64,000 nucleotides of DNA from Halovibrio salipaludis (GTDB lineage: Bacteria; Pseudomonadota; Gammaproteobacteria; Pseudomonadales; Oleiphilaceae): NCBI RefSeq assembly GCF_002286965.1, contig NZ_NSKD01000002.1:248001-312000 (forward strand), in the 5' to 3' direction. This document shows, one piece after another, positions 1 through 7,840 of this stretch. How positions within the stretch are numbered: position 1 is the stretch's first letter; every line of letters begins with the position of its first letter. Both the position numbers and the translations under genes were made by a program. The notes beneath the pieces were generated by a model that had not been told where the DNA came from, did no database searches, and worked only from the letters and a program-made list of their open reading frames with translations.

Positions 1-335
1 CGGTAGGCAAACAGCTTGTGGATTGAGGCCACAATGCCAACCCGCAGCTTACGGGCCGGTGCCGCCTGCGCGTCGTCAAGCCATGCCTCCAGTTCCTCCG
101 CAGTGCGGAACATCGGGTCAGCATACTGGAAGACCCTGTGCCCGGTGTCCGTCATGACCAGACGGCGGCCCCGGCGCTCAAACAGGCGGGTTCCAAGGTC
201 CGCCTCGAACGTGCTTATCTGACTGCTGAGTGTCTGTGGTGCGAGATCCAGCGCTTCCGCTGCGCGGGCGATCGAGCCCTCCCGGGCCACGACCCAGAAA
301 TGGTGCAGATGCCGATAATTCAACCGTCGGCTCAC
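1..335 (-). CDS. nhaR: NhaR-like LysR-family transcriptional regulator (5' part)
   Basis: The reading frame runs off the left window edge; 111 N-terminal residues are visible. It begins at a GTG preceded by AGAGGA. The start of the protein reads RRLNYRHLHHFWVVAREGS and continues with a winged helix-turn-helix (AAEALDLAPQTLSSQIS, then LFERRGRRLVMTDTG). The LNYxHLxxFWxVxxEGS opening and the PQTLSxQI recognition helix are characteristic of NhaR, the activator of Na+/H+ antiporter genes, rather than generic LysR proteins. The effector domain lies outside the window. It is divergent from the deacetylase-like gene about 75 bp away. NhaR identity is by family resemblance; no antiporter gene is seen in this window. 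A role in sodium response would fit a halophile but is inference. Confidence 0.8.
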   Translation of the reverse strand, partial: MSRRLNYRHLHHFWVVAREGSIARAAEALDLAPQTLSSQISTFEADLGTRLFERRGRRLVMTDTGHRVFQYADPMFRTAEELEAWLDDAQAAPARKLRVGIVASIHKLFAY

Positions 336-411
336 GTCCGATCCTCTTTCAGGTTGGCAGGATACCGGTCCCCTTATACAGTTAGACGGTCCCGATTTGA
401 AAGGTCGTCTT

Positions 412-1317
412 TTGATTCCGATCATCCATCACCCATGCTACAGCTTCCCGTTCCCGGGGTCGCATCGGTTTCCCATGAGCAAGTTCGGCCTGCTCATGGA
501 CCATCTCAATGAAGCCGGGATCGCCTGTTCCGGGAACCGTTTCAGACCGGGGCGGTGCCGGCAGGAGTGGCTGCATGCAGTGCACAGTCCGGATTACATT
601 GAACGGTTCCGTAACAATGGCCTGACTTCCCGGGAACTCAAGCGTGTGAACCTGCCCTGGAGCGAAGGGCTGGTGCGGCGAACCCTTACCTCACCGGCGG
701 GCACGGTCCTGGCAGCGCAGCTGGCACTGCATTACGGCGTTGCCTGCCATCAGGCAGGGGGGACCCATCACGCCCAGTATGACGTCGCGGCTGGGTTCTG
801 CATTATCAATGACCTGGCTGTGACATCCCATGTGCTGCTTGAACGGAATCGGTTGGAGCGGATCCTGATCTTCGATTGCGACGTGCATCAGGGCGATGGC
901 ACTGCCCGCCTGTTGGCGGATGAGCCCCGAGCCATCACCTGTTCCATCCACTGTGGTCGCAACTTCCCCTTCACCAAGGCCCTGAGCGACGTGGATGTAG
1001 CCCTGCCGGACGGGCTGGAGGACGATGACTACCTGAACGAGGTATCCAACTGCCTGCACGCACAGCTGGACCGGTGGCAGCCCGACCTGGTGCTGTACGC
1101 CGCAGGGGTGGACATCTATGCCGGAGACCCGTTGGGGCGTCTGGGTGTCAGCCTTGAAGGCATCCGCCAGCGGGAGGCGCTGGTACTGGAAACCCTGAAA
1201 CAGCGCGGCACCCCAGTGGCCACCGTGATCGCCGGCGGCTACGACGACGATCGCCAGGCGCTCGCACGGCGCCACGCCATGGTCACGGAGGAGGCGGCCC
1301 GGCTCTACGCTTCCTGA
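412..1317 (+). CDS. Histone deacetylase / acetoin-utilisation (arginase-fold) superfamily protein
   Basis: The 301-residue protein covers a single deacetylase domain of the HDAC/AcuC/AphA superfamily, zinc hydrolases that remove acetyl groups from lysine or polyamines. Visible landmarks in order are HHP and GHRFPMSKF near the N terminus, the tandem-histidine motif GGTHHAQYD, the zinc-ligand motif DCDVHQGDGT, the third metal aspartate in YAAGVDIYAGDPLG, and the GGY carrying the catalytic tyrosine near the C terminus. All catalytic residues appear intact. I place the start at TTG 412, which has AAAGG seven bases upstream and gives the usual xIPIIHHP opening; an in-frame TTG at 397 is possible. 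The 3' end overlaps the convergent truncated haemoglobin gene by 13 bp. The substrate cannot be read from sequence. Confidence 0.88.
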   Translation: MIPIIHHPCYSFPFPGSHRFPMSKFGLLMDHLNEAGIACSGNRFRPGRCRQEWLHAVHSPDYIERFRNNGLTSRELKRVNLPWSEGLVRRTLTSPAGTVLAAQLALHYGVACHQAGGTHHAQYDVAAGFCIINDLAVTSHVLLERNRLERILIFDCDVHQGDGTARLLADEPRAITCSIHCGRNFPFTKALSDVDVALPDGLEDDDYLNEVSNCLHAQLDRWQPDLVLYAAGVDIYAGDPLGRLGVSLEGIRQREALVLETLKQRGTPVATVIAGGYDDDRQALARRHAMVTEEAARLYAS

Positions 1318-1685
1318 GGTTCGAGAAGCCAGGCCCTGAGGTTGGTGAGGATCCGGTCGGCAATCCGGTGTGCCCGATCCGCATAGGGTCCGTCGAAGCG
1401 CTCATTCAGGGTTGCATGGAAGTGGTCGCCCCAGCGCTCGAAGTGTTCGGGTTCCAGCGGCTGCTTCGCGTGAACAGCCTCATGTTTGGCAACCATGTTC
1501 CGCGTGTACGCCCCGCGCTCGCCCAGCAGCATCTTGCGCCAGTAGGCTTCGATGGTCGGCAGGTGATGATCCAGATCGATGCCCGCGGTTTCCAGGAAGA
1601 CGGGTGCCATGACGGGGTCCTGAAGCAGGCGCCCATAGAACGCGTGAACAAACTGGTGGATGGCTTCCGGGGTGTCGAGATCCAT
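1305..1685 (-). CDS. Group III truncated haemoglobin
   Basis: This 126-residue all-helical globin matches the group III (P-type) truncated haemoglobin family. It contains the PVMAPVF segment, the family stretch AYWRKMLLGERGAYTRNM, and a proximal-histidine region around AKHEAVH, followed by ERWxDHFHATLNERF. Group III globins bind haem and O2 or NO and are usually linked to microaerobic growth or nitrosative stress. The gene is convergent with, and overlaps by 13 bp, the deacetylase-like gene. No partner reductase is adjacent. Family assignment is firm; physiological role is inference. Confidence 0.87.
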   Translation of the reverse strand: MDLDTPEAIHQFVHAFYGRLLQDPVMAPVFLETAGIDLDHHLPTIEAYWRKMLLGERGAYTRNMVAKHEAVHAKQPLEPEHFERWGDHFHATLNERFDGPYADRAHRIADRILTNLRAWLLEPQEA

Positions 1686-1788
1686 GTAACCGGGGTTTGT
1701 GATGGACTATGCCTGAATCATCCACACCAGCTGGTCTCCCTGCAATGGCGAGAGGCTATCCAGGCAAGAGCCTTCCCGTATTGGGTTC

Positions 1789-1816
1789 TTTTATATTATT
1801 ATAATCTAATATAAAA
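1789..1816. promoter_or_regulatory. Perfect AT-rich palindrome covering a -10 box, candidate repressor operator
   Basis: Ten-base arms TTTTATATTA (1789-1798) and TAATATAAAA (1807-1816) are exact inverted repeats around an 8-base spacer. A perfect TATAAT lies at 1800-1805 inside the element, so a protein bound here would block the promoter of the YeeE/YedE pair starting at 1846. No good -35 is seen at standard spacing. The sulfide- and persulfide-sensing ArsR-family repressor BigR binds AT-rich palindromes over promoters of YeeE/YedE operons in other proteobacteria; linking it here is inference, because no regulator gene is adjacent. Confidence 0.6.
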
Positions 1817-1845
1817 AAGTCATAGAAACCGACAGGGTACTCTTG

Positions 1846-2307
1846 ATGGACACAGCAAGTCTTCTCAATGGTGTGGCCGGAGGCGTTCTCATCGGCGCCT
1901 CCGCCGTTTTTCTCATGGGGATGATGGGCCGGATCGCCGGGATCAGTGGCATCGTTTCCGGAATGCTCTACGAGCCCGTAAGCAGTGAACGCCTCTGGAA
2001 GGGGGCCTTTGTGCTGGGACTGGTGCTTGGGCCGCTTATGCTTACCCTGGTGGCGCCCCAGTGGGGCAACGTGGCGGGTGTGGCTGAAGGGGCGATCGGT
2101 GCGCCGGTGGCCAGCGTGCCCGTTATGGTCGTGGCCGGTCTGCTTGTGGGCCTGGGCACGGGGCTCGGTGCGGGCTGTACCAGTGGTCATGGTGTCTGTG
2201 GCATGGCACGCCTTTCCACCCGCTCGATCATGGCGACCCTGGTGTTCCTGGCCTGCGGCATGGCAACGGTGTTCATTGTAAGGCATCTGCTTGGAGGTGG
2301 CGCATGA
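1846..2307 (+). CDS. YeeE/YedE-family sulfur-compound permease, first half
   Basis: This 153-residue membrane protein has about four to five hydrophobic segments and the family cysteine signature GAGCTSGHGVCGMARLS near residue 115. YeeE/YedE (TsuA-like) proteins move thiosulfate or related reduced-sulfur species through conserved cysteines. Split two-gene versions such as this pair together supply the equivalent of one full-length permease. I use ATG 1846; a TTG sits immediately before it, and an AGGG lies about ten bases upstream. The stop overlaps the start of the next gene in an ATGA, indicating translational coupling. The cargo is inferred from the family only. Confidence 0.85.
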   Translation: MDTASLLNGVAGGVLIGASAVFLMGMMGRIAGISGIVSGMLYEPVSSERLWKGAFVLGLVLGPLMLTLVAPQWGNVAGVAEGAIGAPVASVPVMVVAGLLVGLGTGLGAGCTSGHGVCGMARLSTRSIMATLVFLACGMATVFIVRHLLGGGA

Positions 2308-2720
2308 AGGTACTGGCGGGTCTTGTCGCGGGGCTTCTGTTCGGTCTCGGGCTTGCTGTTGGTGGTATGACCGATCCCCAGCGCGTTCTCGGCTTTCTGG
2401 ATGTTGCCGGTGCCTGGGATCCGACGCTGATCGGCGTCATGGGAGGTGCCGTGGTGACCAGCTTCATTGGCTATCGCCTGGTCTGGCGGATGGGCGCCCC
2501 CAGACTGGAGCCGCACTTCTTCATTCCTACCCGCGAGGACCTGGATGTGCGGCTGTTGGGCGGCGCTGCCCTCTTTGGTATTGGGTGGGGGCTCTCGGGC
2601 TACTGCCCAGGGCCAGCGGTTGCGTCGATCAGCGGCCTGACCGGGCCTCTGGCGGCGTTCGTGGCTGCCATGGCGGCTGGCTGGTGGATTGCACGCCGTA
2701 TGGGCGAGCGTCAGGGCTGA
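2304..2720 (+). CDS. YeeE/YedE-family sulfur-compound permease, second half (DUF6691-like)
   Basis: The 138-residue membrane protein opens with the glycine-rich helix GLVAGLLFGLGLAVGGMTDP, followed by VLGFLDVAGAWDP and a second cysteine signature SGYCPGPAVAS. These are the hallmarks of the smaller partner in split YeeE/YedE permeases. It is translated from ATG 2304, overlapping the upstream partner's stop by four bases, so the two are almost certainly one operon under the palindromic promoter at 1789-1816. The gene ends ten bases before the convergent MFS gene. Confidence 0.85.
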   Translation: MKVLAGLVAGLLFGLGLAVGGMTDPQRVLGFLDVAGAWDPTLIGVMGGAVVTSFIGYRLVWRMGAPRLEPHFFIPTREDLDVRLLGGAALFGIGWGLSGYCPGPAVASISGLTGPLAAFVAAMAAGWWIARRMGERQG

Positions 2721-2729
2721 GCGGACAAA

Positions 2730-3920
2730 CTAGATTTCGTGCAGATCCCGGCGGTTCATGCGATGCAGGGTCAGAAGGCCGAGTACCGGCCCGGGCAACA
2801 GCCACCACAGTACATGCAGGGACTGGCTTGCCCAGAGGCTGGTGGTGAGCGCGATGGCGGGAATCGTGACCGCGAAACCAACGGCGTTCATGATCGCCAG
2901 GGCCGCGCCCACGTTCTCCCTGGGGGCGGTTGCCGAGGCCAGGGCTGAGAACTGCGGTGAGTCAGCAATCACCGTAGTGCCCCAGACGGCCAACAGCGCC
3001 AGAAGAAGCAGTGGGGGCGCGGTGCCGAGAAGCGGATAGAAGAGACAGAGTGCGCCGGACACCGCTAACGCACCCCGGGCCACGTTGAAACTTTCCAGCC
3101 ATCGGCTCATGCGGCCACCCTGGACGCAGCCCGGTAATCCGAGCCCGATGATCAGGAATGCGACCCAGGGCGTGAGCGCCGGGTCGGAGCCAAGGCGCTC
3201 GAGTTCCCTGGTGACGAGGAACGGTGTCAGGGTCCAGAAGGCGTAGAGCTCCCAGCAGTGGCCGAAGTACCCGAAAGCCGAGGCCCGGAAATTGCGCTGG
3301 ACGAAGGCTTTTATGCCGGCACCGGGGCGGATGCCAGGGGACGCGGTGGGCAGATGCGGACCATCTCCAAGACTGTGGATCAGGGCTGCGGCCACCACGG
3401 CCAGGGCGGAAGCCAGAAGCAGGGGCCATTGCCAGGGGAGTTCAAAGGTCGCACCCCGGAGCAGATGGGGAAGGGCAGTGCCCAGTGTCAGCATGCCCAC
3501 AAGCCACCCCAGGGCCGCACCGGCATAGCGGGGTGTCCAACTGACCACCAGCTTCATGCCCATGGGATAGATACCGGCGAGGCAAAGGCCCGTGAAGAAA
3601 CGTGCCGCCGTCGCCAGGTAGAGGTCCGCGGCAATCAGGATAAAGGCGGCGTTGATGAGGGCCCCCATGACCCCGGCGATGGCAAAGAGCCGGCTGGCCC
3701 GGATGCGGTCCGCGAGGCCGCTGATGGCGATGATCAGGGTGCCCGTCACAAAACCGGCCTGAACGGCCATGGTCAGGATTCCGAGTTCGCTTTCACTGAG
3801 GCCCACGGCCTCCGCCAGTGCGGGCGCGACGCTGTTGACGCTGAACCAGAGGGAAGTGCCGAACAGTTGCGCAATGACGATGACCGCGAGTGGGGTTCGT
3901 GTCAGCAGGGAATGGAGCAT
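2730..3920 (-). CDS. MFS transporter
   Basis: This protein of about 396 residues has twelve predicted transmembrane segments and the major facilitator layout, including an AGLADRIRASR-type loop 2-3 motif after the second helix (visible as ISGLADRIRASRLF) and the GLCLAGIYPMGMKLV segment typical of CynX/NasA-like bacterial MFS carriers. I start at ATG 3920 with GAGG just upstream; an in-frame TTG at 3929 is the alternative. It is convergent with the YeeE/YedE pair. No substrate can be assigned, and nothing nearby points to one. Confidence 0.82.
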   Translation of the reverse strand: MLHSLLTRTPLAVIVIAQLFGTSLWFSVNSVAPALAEAVGLSESELGILTMAVQAGFVTGTLIIAISGLADRIRASRLFAIAGVMGALINAAFILIAADLYLATAARFFTGLCLAGIYPMGMKLVVSWTPRYAGAALGWLVGMLTLGTALPHLLRGATFELPWQWPLLLASALAVVAAALIHSLGDGPHLPTASPGIRPGAGIKAFVQRNFRASAFGYFGHCWELYAFWTLTPFLVTRELERLGSDPALTPWVAFLIIGLGLPGCVQGGRMSRWLESFNVARGALAVSGALCLFYPLLGTAPPLLLLALLAVWGTTVIADSPQFSALASATAPRENVGAALAIMNAVGFAVTIPAIALTTSLWASQSLHVLWWLLPGPVLGLLTLHRMNRRDLHEI

Positions 3921-4057
3921 GAACCTCAAGGCCTTTGCTGGTTTGGGGGCACCGGAAAAGGATAGTCCGTGTTGGCGGTTGGTTCACGGTAGGAATGTGG
4001 CGTTGAGGCAGAACTGAAAGAGATGGCGTGGGGAGTGCTGGCCGAGGGAGGGATTAT

Positions 4058-4210
4058 GAGGCCCTTTGGGCCTCACCCCTTCGGGGCCGCCTTCGCTTGG
4101 CGAAGGCGTTCCTCAGCCTGCCGATGGCAGGCTTCGGTCGAACCGTTAGGGTTCTCGTCCGCCCGCTCTGCCACTATCAAAACCCACCGTCGGAGGGCTT
4201 TGATAGTGGC
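4058..4210. repeat. Array of six consecutive hairpins downstream of tRNA-Ser
   Basis: Six inverted repeats follow one another: GAGGCCC/GGGCCTC (4058-4074), CCCC-TTC-GGGG (4076-4086), GCCTTCGC/GCGAAGGC (4089-4107), AGCCTGCC/GGCAGGCT (4115-4133), GAACC/GGTTC (4140-4154), and a long GCCACTATCAAA/TTTGATAGTGGC pair (4170-4181 and 4199-4210) whose outer arm touches the tRNA-Ser 3' base. On the minus strand, the stretch after the long hairpin reads GTGGCAGAGCGG, resembling the D-arm side of the adjacent tRNA-Ser. It may be a REP-like or tRNA-derived repeat that also ends tRNA transcription. Confidence 0.6.
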
Positions 4211-4296
4211 GGAGAGGGAGGGATTCGAACCCTCGGACCGCTTACACGGTCGCCGGTTTTCGAGACCGGTGCAATCGTCCACTCTGCCACCTCTCC
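4210..4296 (-). tRNA. tRNA-Ser (CGA anticodon)
   Basis: The minus strand folds as a class II tRNA: acceptor stem GGAGAGG/CCTCTCC with discriminator G, anticodon stem CCGGT/ACCGG enclosing loop CTCGAAA (anticodon CGA, reading UCG), a long variable arm, and the T-arm GAGGGTTCGAATCCCTC. CCA is not encoded. The 3' end abuts a strong hairpin. Confidence 0.95.
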
Positions 4297-4352
4297 GCAG
4301 CGGACAGCGCGCATTCTAACGGCTCCGACCCTTGCGGAAAAGCCAGAGTCTG

Positions 4353-4385
4353 TCCCTGTGGGAGCGGCCATTGGCCGCGATTGGT
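4353..4385. repeat. REP-like element
   Basis: The sequence GTGGGAGCGGCC-att-GGCCGCGATTGG contains an exact GCGGCC/GGCCGC hairpin preceded by GTGGGA. This closely resembles the GGGAGCGGCC-type repetitive extragenic palindromes common in Pseudomonas and other gammaproteobacteria. Only one copy is visible here. Confidence 0.5.
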
Positions 4386-4451
4386 GGAGGCCGATGCCGG
4401 AAGATGTTAGAAATAGGCCCTTTCCAAACTGGACTGAGGAGTGTCTGAACC

Positions 4452-5582
4452 ATGTCAAAGCAGATCCCGATCGTTGATCCCGAAGGGCTTCTGGAATATT
4501 CCGTTGTGTTCAACGACCGTTCCCTGAACCATATGAGCAAGGAATTTCAGGGGGTTATGAATGACATTTCAGGTACTCTGAAAAGCGTCTACAACGCCAG
4601 TGCCACCATCGTGGTGCCCGGGGGCGGGAGCTACGGCATGGAGGCGGTGGCACGCCAGTTCGCCAACGATGCGCGCTGCCTGGTCGTGCGCAACGGCTGG
4701 TTCAGCTACCGTTGGAGCCAGATCTTGGACGCGGGGCGTATTGCCTCGGAAACGACCGTCCACAAAGCCCGTCAGCTGGAGTCGGGCAGCCAGGTTCCGT
4801 TCCGTCCGGCGCCCGTGGAGGAAGTGGTCGCCTCCATCCGTGAAAAGAAACCCGAGGTGGTGTTCGCTCCTCACGTGGAGACAGCCGCCGGCATGCGGCT
4901 GCCCGAGGATTACCTGAAGCAGGTTGCGGGCGCGGCGCATGAGGTTGGCGCAATCTTCGTGCTGGACTGTGTGGCCTCGGGTGCACTCTGGGTGGATATG
5001 AAGGCCATCGGCGTGGATGTGCTTATCAGTGCACCGCAGAAGGGGTGGAGTGCCTCGCCCTGTGCGGCCCTGGTCATGCTCAGCGATAAAGGCCTGGAGC
5101 GCCTGGAGGCGACCACCAGCAGCAGCTTCGCCTGTGACCTGAAGAAATGGCACCAGATCATGCAGGCGTATGAGGGCGGTGGCCATGCCTATCACGCCAC
5201 CATGCCCACGGATGCGCTCAAGGATTTCCGGGACGCTATGAACGAAACCGTCAACGACGGTCTGGATGTCACGCGCGAGCGCCAGGAAGAACTGGGACGC
5301 CGCGTCCGGGCACTGTTCGCCGAGCGCGGGTTCGTCAGTGTTGCCGCCGAGGGCTTCGAGGCGCCGGGTGTGGTCGTTCTCTATACGCAGCGTGATGACC
5401 TGCACAAGGGCAGCGGTTTCATTGAGCAGGGCCTGCAGACGGCAGCCGGTGTGCCGCTGGCCTGTGATGAGCCCGAGGACTACAAGACCTTCCGGATCGG
5501 CCTGTTCGGGCTGGATAAGCTGCGTAACATCGATCGCACGGTTGACTGGCTCGCCGAAGCACTGGACGGTCTTGGCGCCTGA
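4452..5582 (+). CDS. Class V-fold PLP-dependent aminotransferase (alanine-glyoxylate type)
   Basis: The 376-residue protein has the fold-type I class V layout. PGGGSYGMEAVARQF binds the cofactor phosphate, HVETAAGMRLP follows, LDCVASGALWVDM carries the PLP-ring aspartate, and SAPQKGWS contains the Schiff-base lysine. It resembles alanine-glyoxylate/serine-pyruvate aminotransferases and related phosphonate transaminases. The C-terminal FRIGLFGLDKLRNIDRTV is the usual end. A GAGGAG lies about eleven bases before ATG 4452. The next gene, a TSUP permease, starts ten bases after the stop, so the two probably form an operon. If so, the substrate could be a sulfonate or amino acid whose product is exported, but this is speculative. 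Confidence 0.82.
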   Translation: MSKQIPIVDPEGLLEYSVVFNDRSLNHMSKEFQGVMNDISGTLKSVYNASATIVVPGGGSYGMEAVARQFANDARCLVVRNGWFSYRWSQILDAGRIASETTVHKARQLESGSQVPFRPAPVEEVVASIREKKPEVVFAPHVETAAGMRLPEDYLKQVAGAAHEVGAIFVLDCVASGALWVDMKAIGVDVLISAPQKGWSASPCAALVMLSDKGLERLEATTSSSFACDLKKWHQIMQAYEGGGHAYHATMPTDALKDFRDAMNETVNDGLDVTRERQEELGRRVRALFAERGFVSVAAEGFEAPGVVVLYTQRDDLHKGSGFIEQGLQTAAGVPLACDEPEDYKTFRIGLFGLDKLRNIDRTVDWLAEALDGLGA

Positions 5583-5591
5583 CGAACGGGC

Positions 5592-6344
5592 ATGATCGAC
5601 GTTTTTCTGCCGGCAGCGCTGGATCCGCTGACCGCGGGTCTGCTGCTGGCCGCCTCCCTGGTGACCTCGATGATCACAGCGGCCCTGGGGGCCGGCGGTG
5701 GTGTGCTGCTGCTTGCCCTGATGGCGCTGTGGTTGCCTCCAGTGGCGATCATACCGGTGCATGGACTGGTTCAGCTGGGCTCCAATACCGGGCGCTTCGC
5801 CATGACCTGGCGCCGGGCGGACTGGGGGGCTCTGGCCGCCTTCGCCCCCGGGGTCATCCTCGGCATGCTCGCGGGCGCCCTGGTACTGGTGCGTCTGCCG
5901 GAGCAGCTATGGCAGGTAACCATTGCCGGGTTCATCCTGTTCCTGTGCTGGGGGCCATCACTGCCCGCTGCCGCCCTTGGGCGCACGGGCATACTGCTGG
6001 CCTCCACGGTGACCAGTTTCATCACGCTGTTTGTTGGTGCCACGGGCCCGCTTGTGGCTGCGTTTATCAAGCAGCTCCATGAGGACCGTTTCCGCACCAT
6101 CGCGACCTTCTCCGGCGCCATGACGATGCAGCACCTCCCCAAGGCGCTGGTATTCGGTTTGGCCGGTTTCCATTTTCCCGAGTGGTTACCCTGGGTGGGC
6201 GGAATGATCGCCTGCGGCCTCGTGGGTACCCGGCTGGGGCTGCACCTGGTTCACCGCATGGGCGATCATACGTTCCAGCGACTGTTCAGCATCATCCTGA
6301 CGCTGCTGGCACTGCGTCTGCTGTGGCAGGCGCTGGCCTCCTGA
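5592..6344 (+). CDS. TSUP (TauE/SafE-like) sulfite or organic-anion permease
   Basis: This is a 250-residue protein with about eight transmembrane segments and the duplicated family signature: TAALGAGGGVLLLALMALWLPPVAIIPVHG in the first half (GAGGG then PVHG) and FVGATGPLVAAFI in the second. TSUP carriers export sulfite, sulfoacetate or related anions. It starts ten bases after the class V aminotransferase, suggesting coexpression. Its stop codon directly abuts the stop of the convergent symporter, with no intergenic base. Confidence 0.82.
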   Translation: MIDVFLPAALDPLTAGLLLAASLVTSMITAALGAGGGVLLLALMALWLPPVAIIPVHGLVQLGSNTGRFAMTWRRADWGALAAFAPGVILGMLAGALVLVRLPEQLWQVTIAGFILFLCWGPSLPAAALGRTGILLASTVTSFITLFVGATGPLVAAFIKQLHEDRFRTIATFSGAMTMQHLPKALVFGLAGFHFPEWLPWVGGMIACGLVGTRLGLHLVHRMGDHTFQRLFSIILTLLALRLLWQALAS

Positions 6345-7760
6345 TCACTTCCAGATTTCTCCGTCCACACGATCCTGGAGTTCCGGATAGTCACTGAGCT
6401 GGAAGTGGGGTATCCGCCCCTGCTTCCGCTGGGCGAGATAGTCCCTGGTCAGCTTCACCACGGTGCCCGAGAGGAAGACGATGGCGATGAGGTTCACCGT
6501 GGCCATAAGTCCCATGGAGGCGTCCGCCGTATTGAATACAGTGATCACCGCCTGGTAGCCGCCCCAGATCACCATCGCCAGTGCTGCACCGCGCAGGGCG
6601 TAGAGCCAGGCGCGTGACTGGGCGCCAAGGTAGACCAGCGCGTTCTCCGCATAGGAGTAGTTCGCGACAATGGAGGTGAACGCGAAGAACATGATGGCGA
6701 TGGCGATGAATTCACCGCCCAGGTCTCCGAGATGACTCTCCATGGCAACCTGGGTGAGTTCCGCGCCAGTGACATCGGTGCCGCCTTCCATAACCCCCGA
6801 AAGCAGGATCATGACCGCGGTGGCGGTGCAGATGACAATGGTATCGATAAAGACCGCAAAACCCTGGATCAGACCCTGGGACGATGGGTGGTGGGGGACC
6901 GGTGTGGCGGTGGCGGCAATGTTCGGCGCCGAGCCCATGCCGGCCTCATTGGAGAACAGGCCACGCTTGATCCCGTTGAGCATGGCGGCGGTGATGGAGC
7001 CGGCCGCGCCACCGGCAGCCTCGCCGAAGCCGAAGGCATTCTGGACGATGCTCGCCAGGATGCCGGGCACCTCGGTGATGTTCACGATCATGATCCCTAT
7101 GGCCAGGAGAACGTAGAGGCCGGCCATGACGGGGACGACCAGTTCGGCGAAGCGGGCGATTGAACGCAGTCCGCCGAAGATCACCAGGCCTGCGACCGCA
7201 GCGACAATGATGCCGACCAGCCCCTGGTTGATCCCGAAGGCACCCTCAACCGCCGTGGCGATGGCATTGGACTGCACGGCATTGAACACCAGCCCGAAGG
7301 ACAGGATCAGGCAGAGCGCGAAGATCACTCCGGCCCAGGGGGCGTTCAGACCACGGGCCATGTAGAACGCCGGGCCACCGCGATACTGGCCCTGCTCATC
7401 CCGCACCTTGTAGAGCTGGGCGAGGGTGCTCTCGGCATAGCCGGTGGCCATGCCGACCAGCGCCACCATCCACATCCAGAAAATGGCGCCGGCACCGCCC
7501 AGGTAGAGCGCCACCGCGACACCGGCCAGGTTGCCTGTGCCCACGCGCGAGGCAAGACTCGTACAGACGGCCTGGAAGGGCGATATGCCGGACCTGTCGC
7601 TCTGGCGGGAGCCGCGGATGGCGCGGATCATCTCGCCGAAGTTGACGAACTGCAGGAAGCCAAGGCGGATGGTGAAGAACACGCCCACGCCCAGCAGCCC
7701 GTACACAAGGATGTAGTTCCAGAAGATGGTATTCAGAAAGCCGACAGTGGATTCCAGCAA
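6345..7760 (-). CDS. Alanine/glycine:cation symporter (AGCS family)
   Basis: This 471-residue polytopic protein shows AGCS-family signatures: SRVGTGNLAGVAVALYLGGAGAIFWMW near residue 70 (the GxGNxAG cation site), GYAESTLAQLYKV, RGGPAFYMARGL, and GLFSNEAGMGSAPNIAATA around residue 270. These carriers import alanine or glycine with Na+. The start is TTG 7760, with AGAGGA seven bases upstream. It is divergent from the FMN oxidase gene, which begins 80 bp away, so a shared bidirectional control region is likely. Confidence 0.9.
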   Translation of the reverse strand: MLESTVGFLNTIFWNYILVYGLLGVGVFFTIRLGFLQFVNFGEMIRAIRGSRQSDRSGISPFQAVCTSLASRVGTGNLAGVAVALYLGGAGAIFWMWMVALVGMATGYAESTLAQLYKVRDEQGQYRGGPAFYMARGLNAPWAGVIFALCLILSFGLVFNAVQSNAIATAVEGAFGINQGLVGIIVAAVAGLVIFGGLRSIARFAELVVPVMAGLYVLLAIGIMIVNITEVPGILASIVQNAFGFGEAAGGAAGSITAAMLNGIKRGLFSNEAGMGSAPNIAATATPVPHHPSSQGLIQGFAVFIDTIVICTATAVMILLSGVMEGGTDVTGAELTQVAMESHLGDLGGEFIAIAIMFFAFTSIVANYSYAENALVYLGAQSRAWLYALRGAALAMVIWGGYQAVITVFNTADASMGLMATVNLIAIVFLSGTVVKLTRDYLAQRKQGRIPHFQLSDYPELQDRVDGEIWK

Positions 7761-7840
7761 AACGGGTCCTCTTGCAGGTGGCTGGTCAGGTGGTATTTTG
7801 AAGGTTTACCGCGAAACCATACCAGCTGAGCAGCCCTTAT

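Noticed and set aside
4569-5762. 397-codon minus-strand frame
   Set aside because: Antisense to the class V aminotransferase, whose PLP lysine motif confirms the plus strand as coding.
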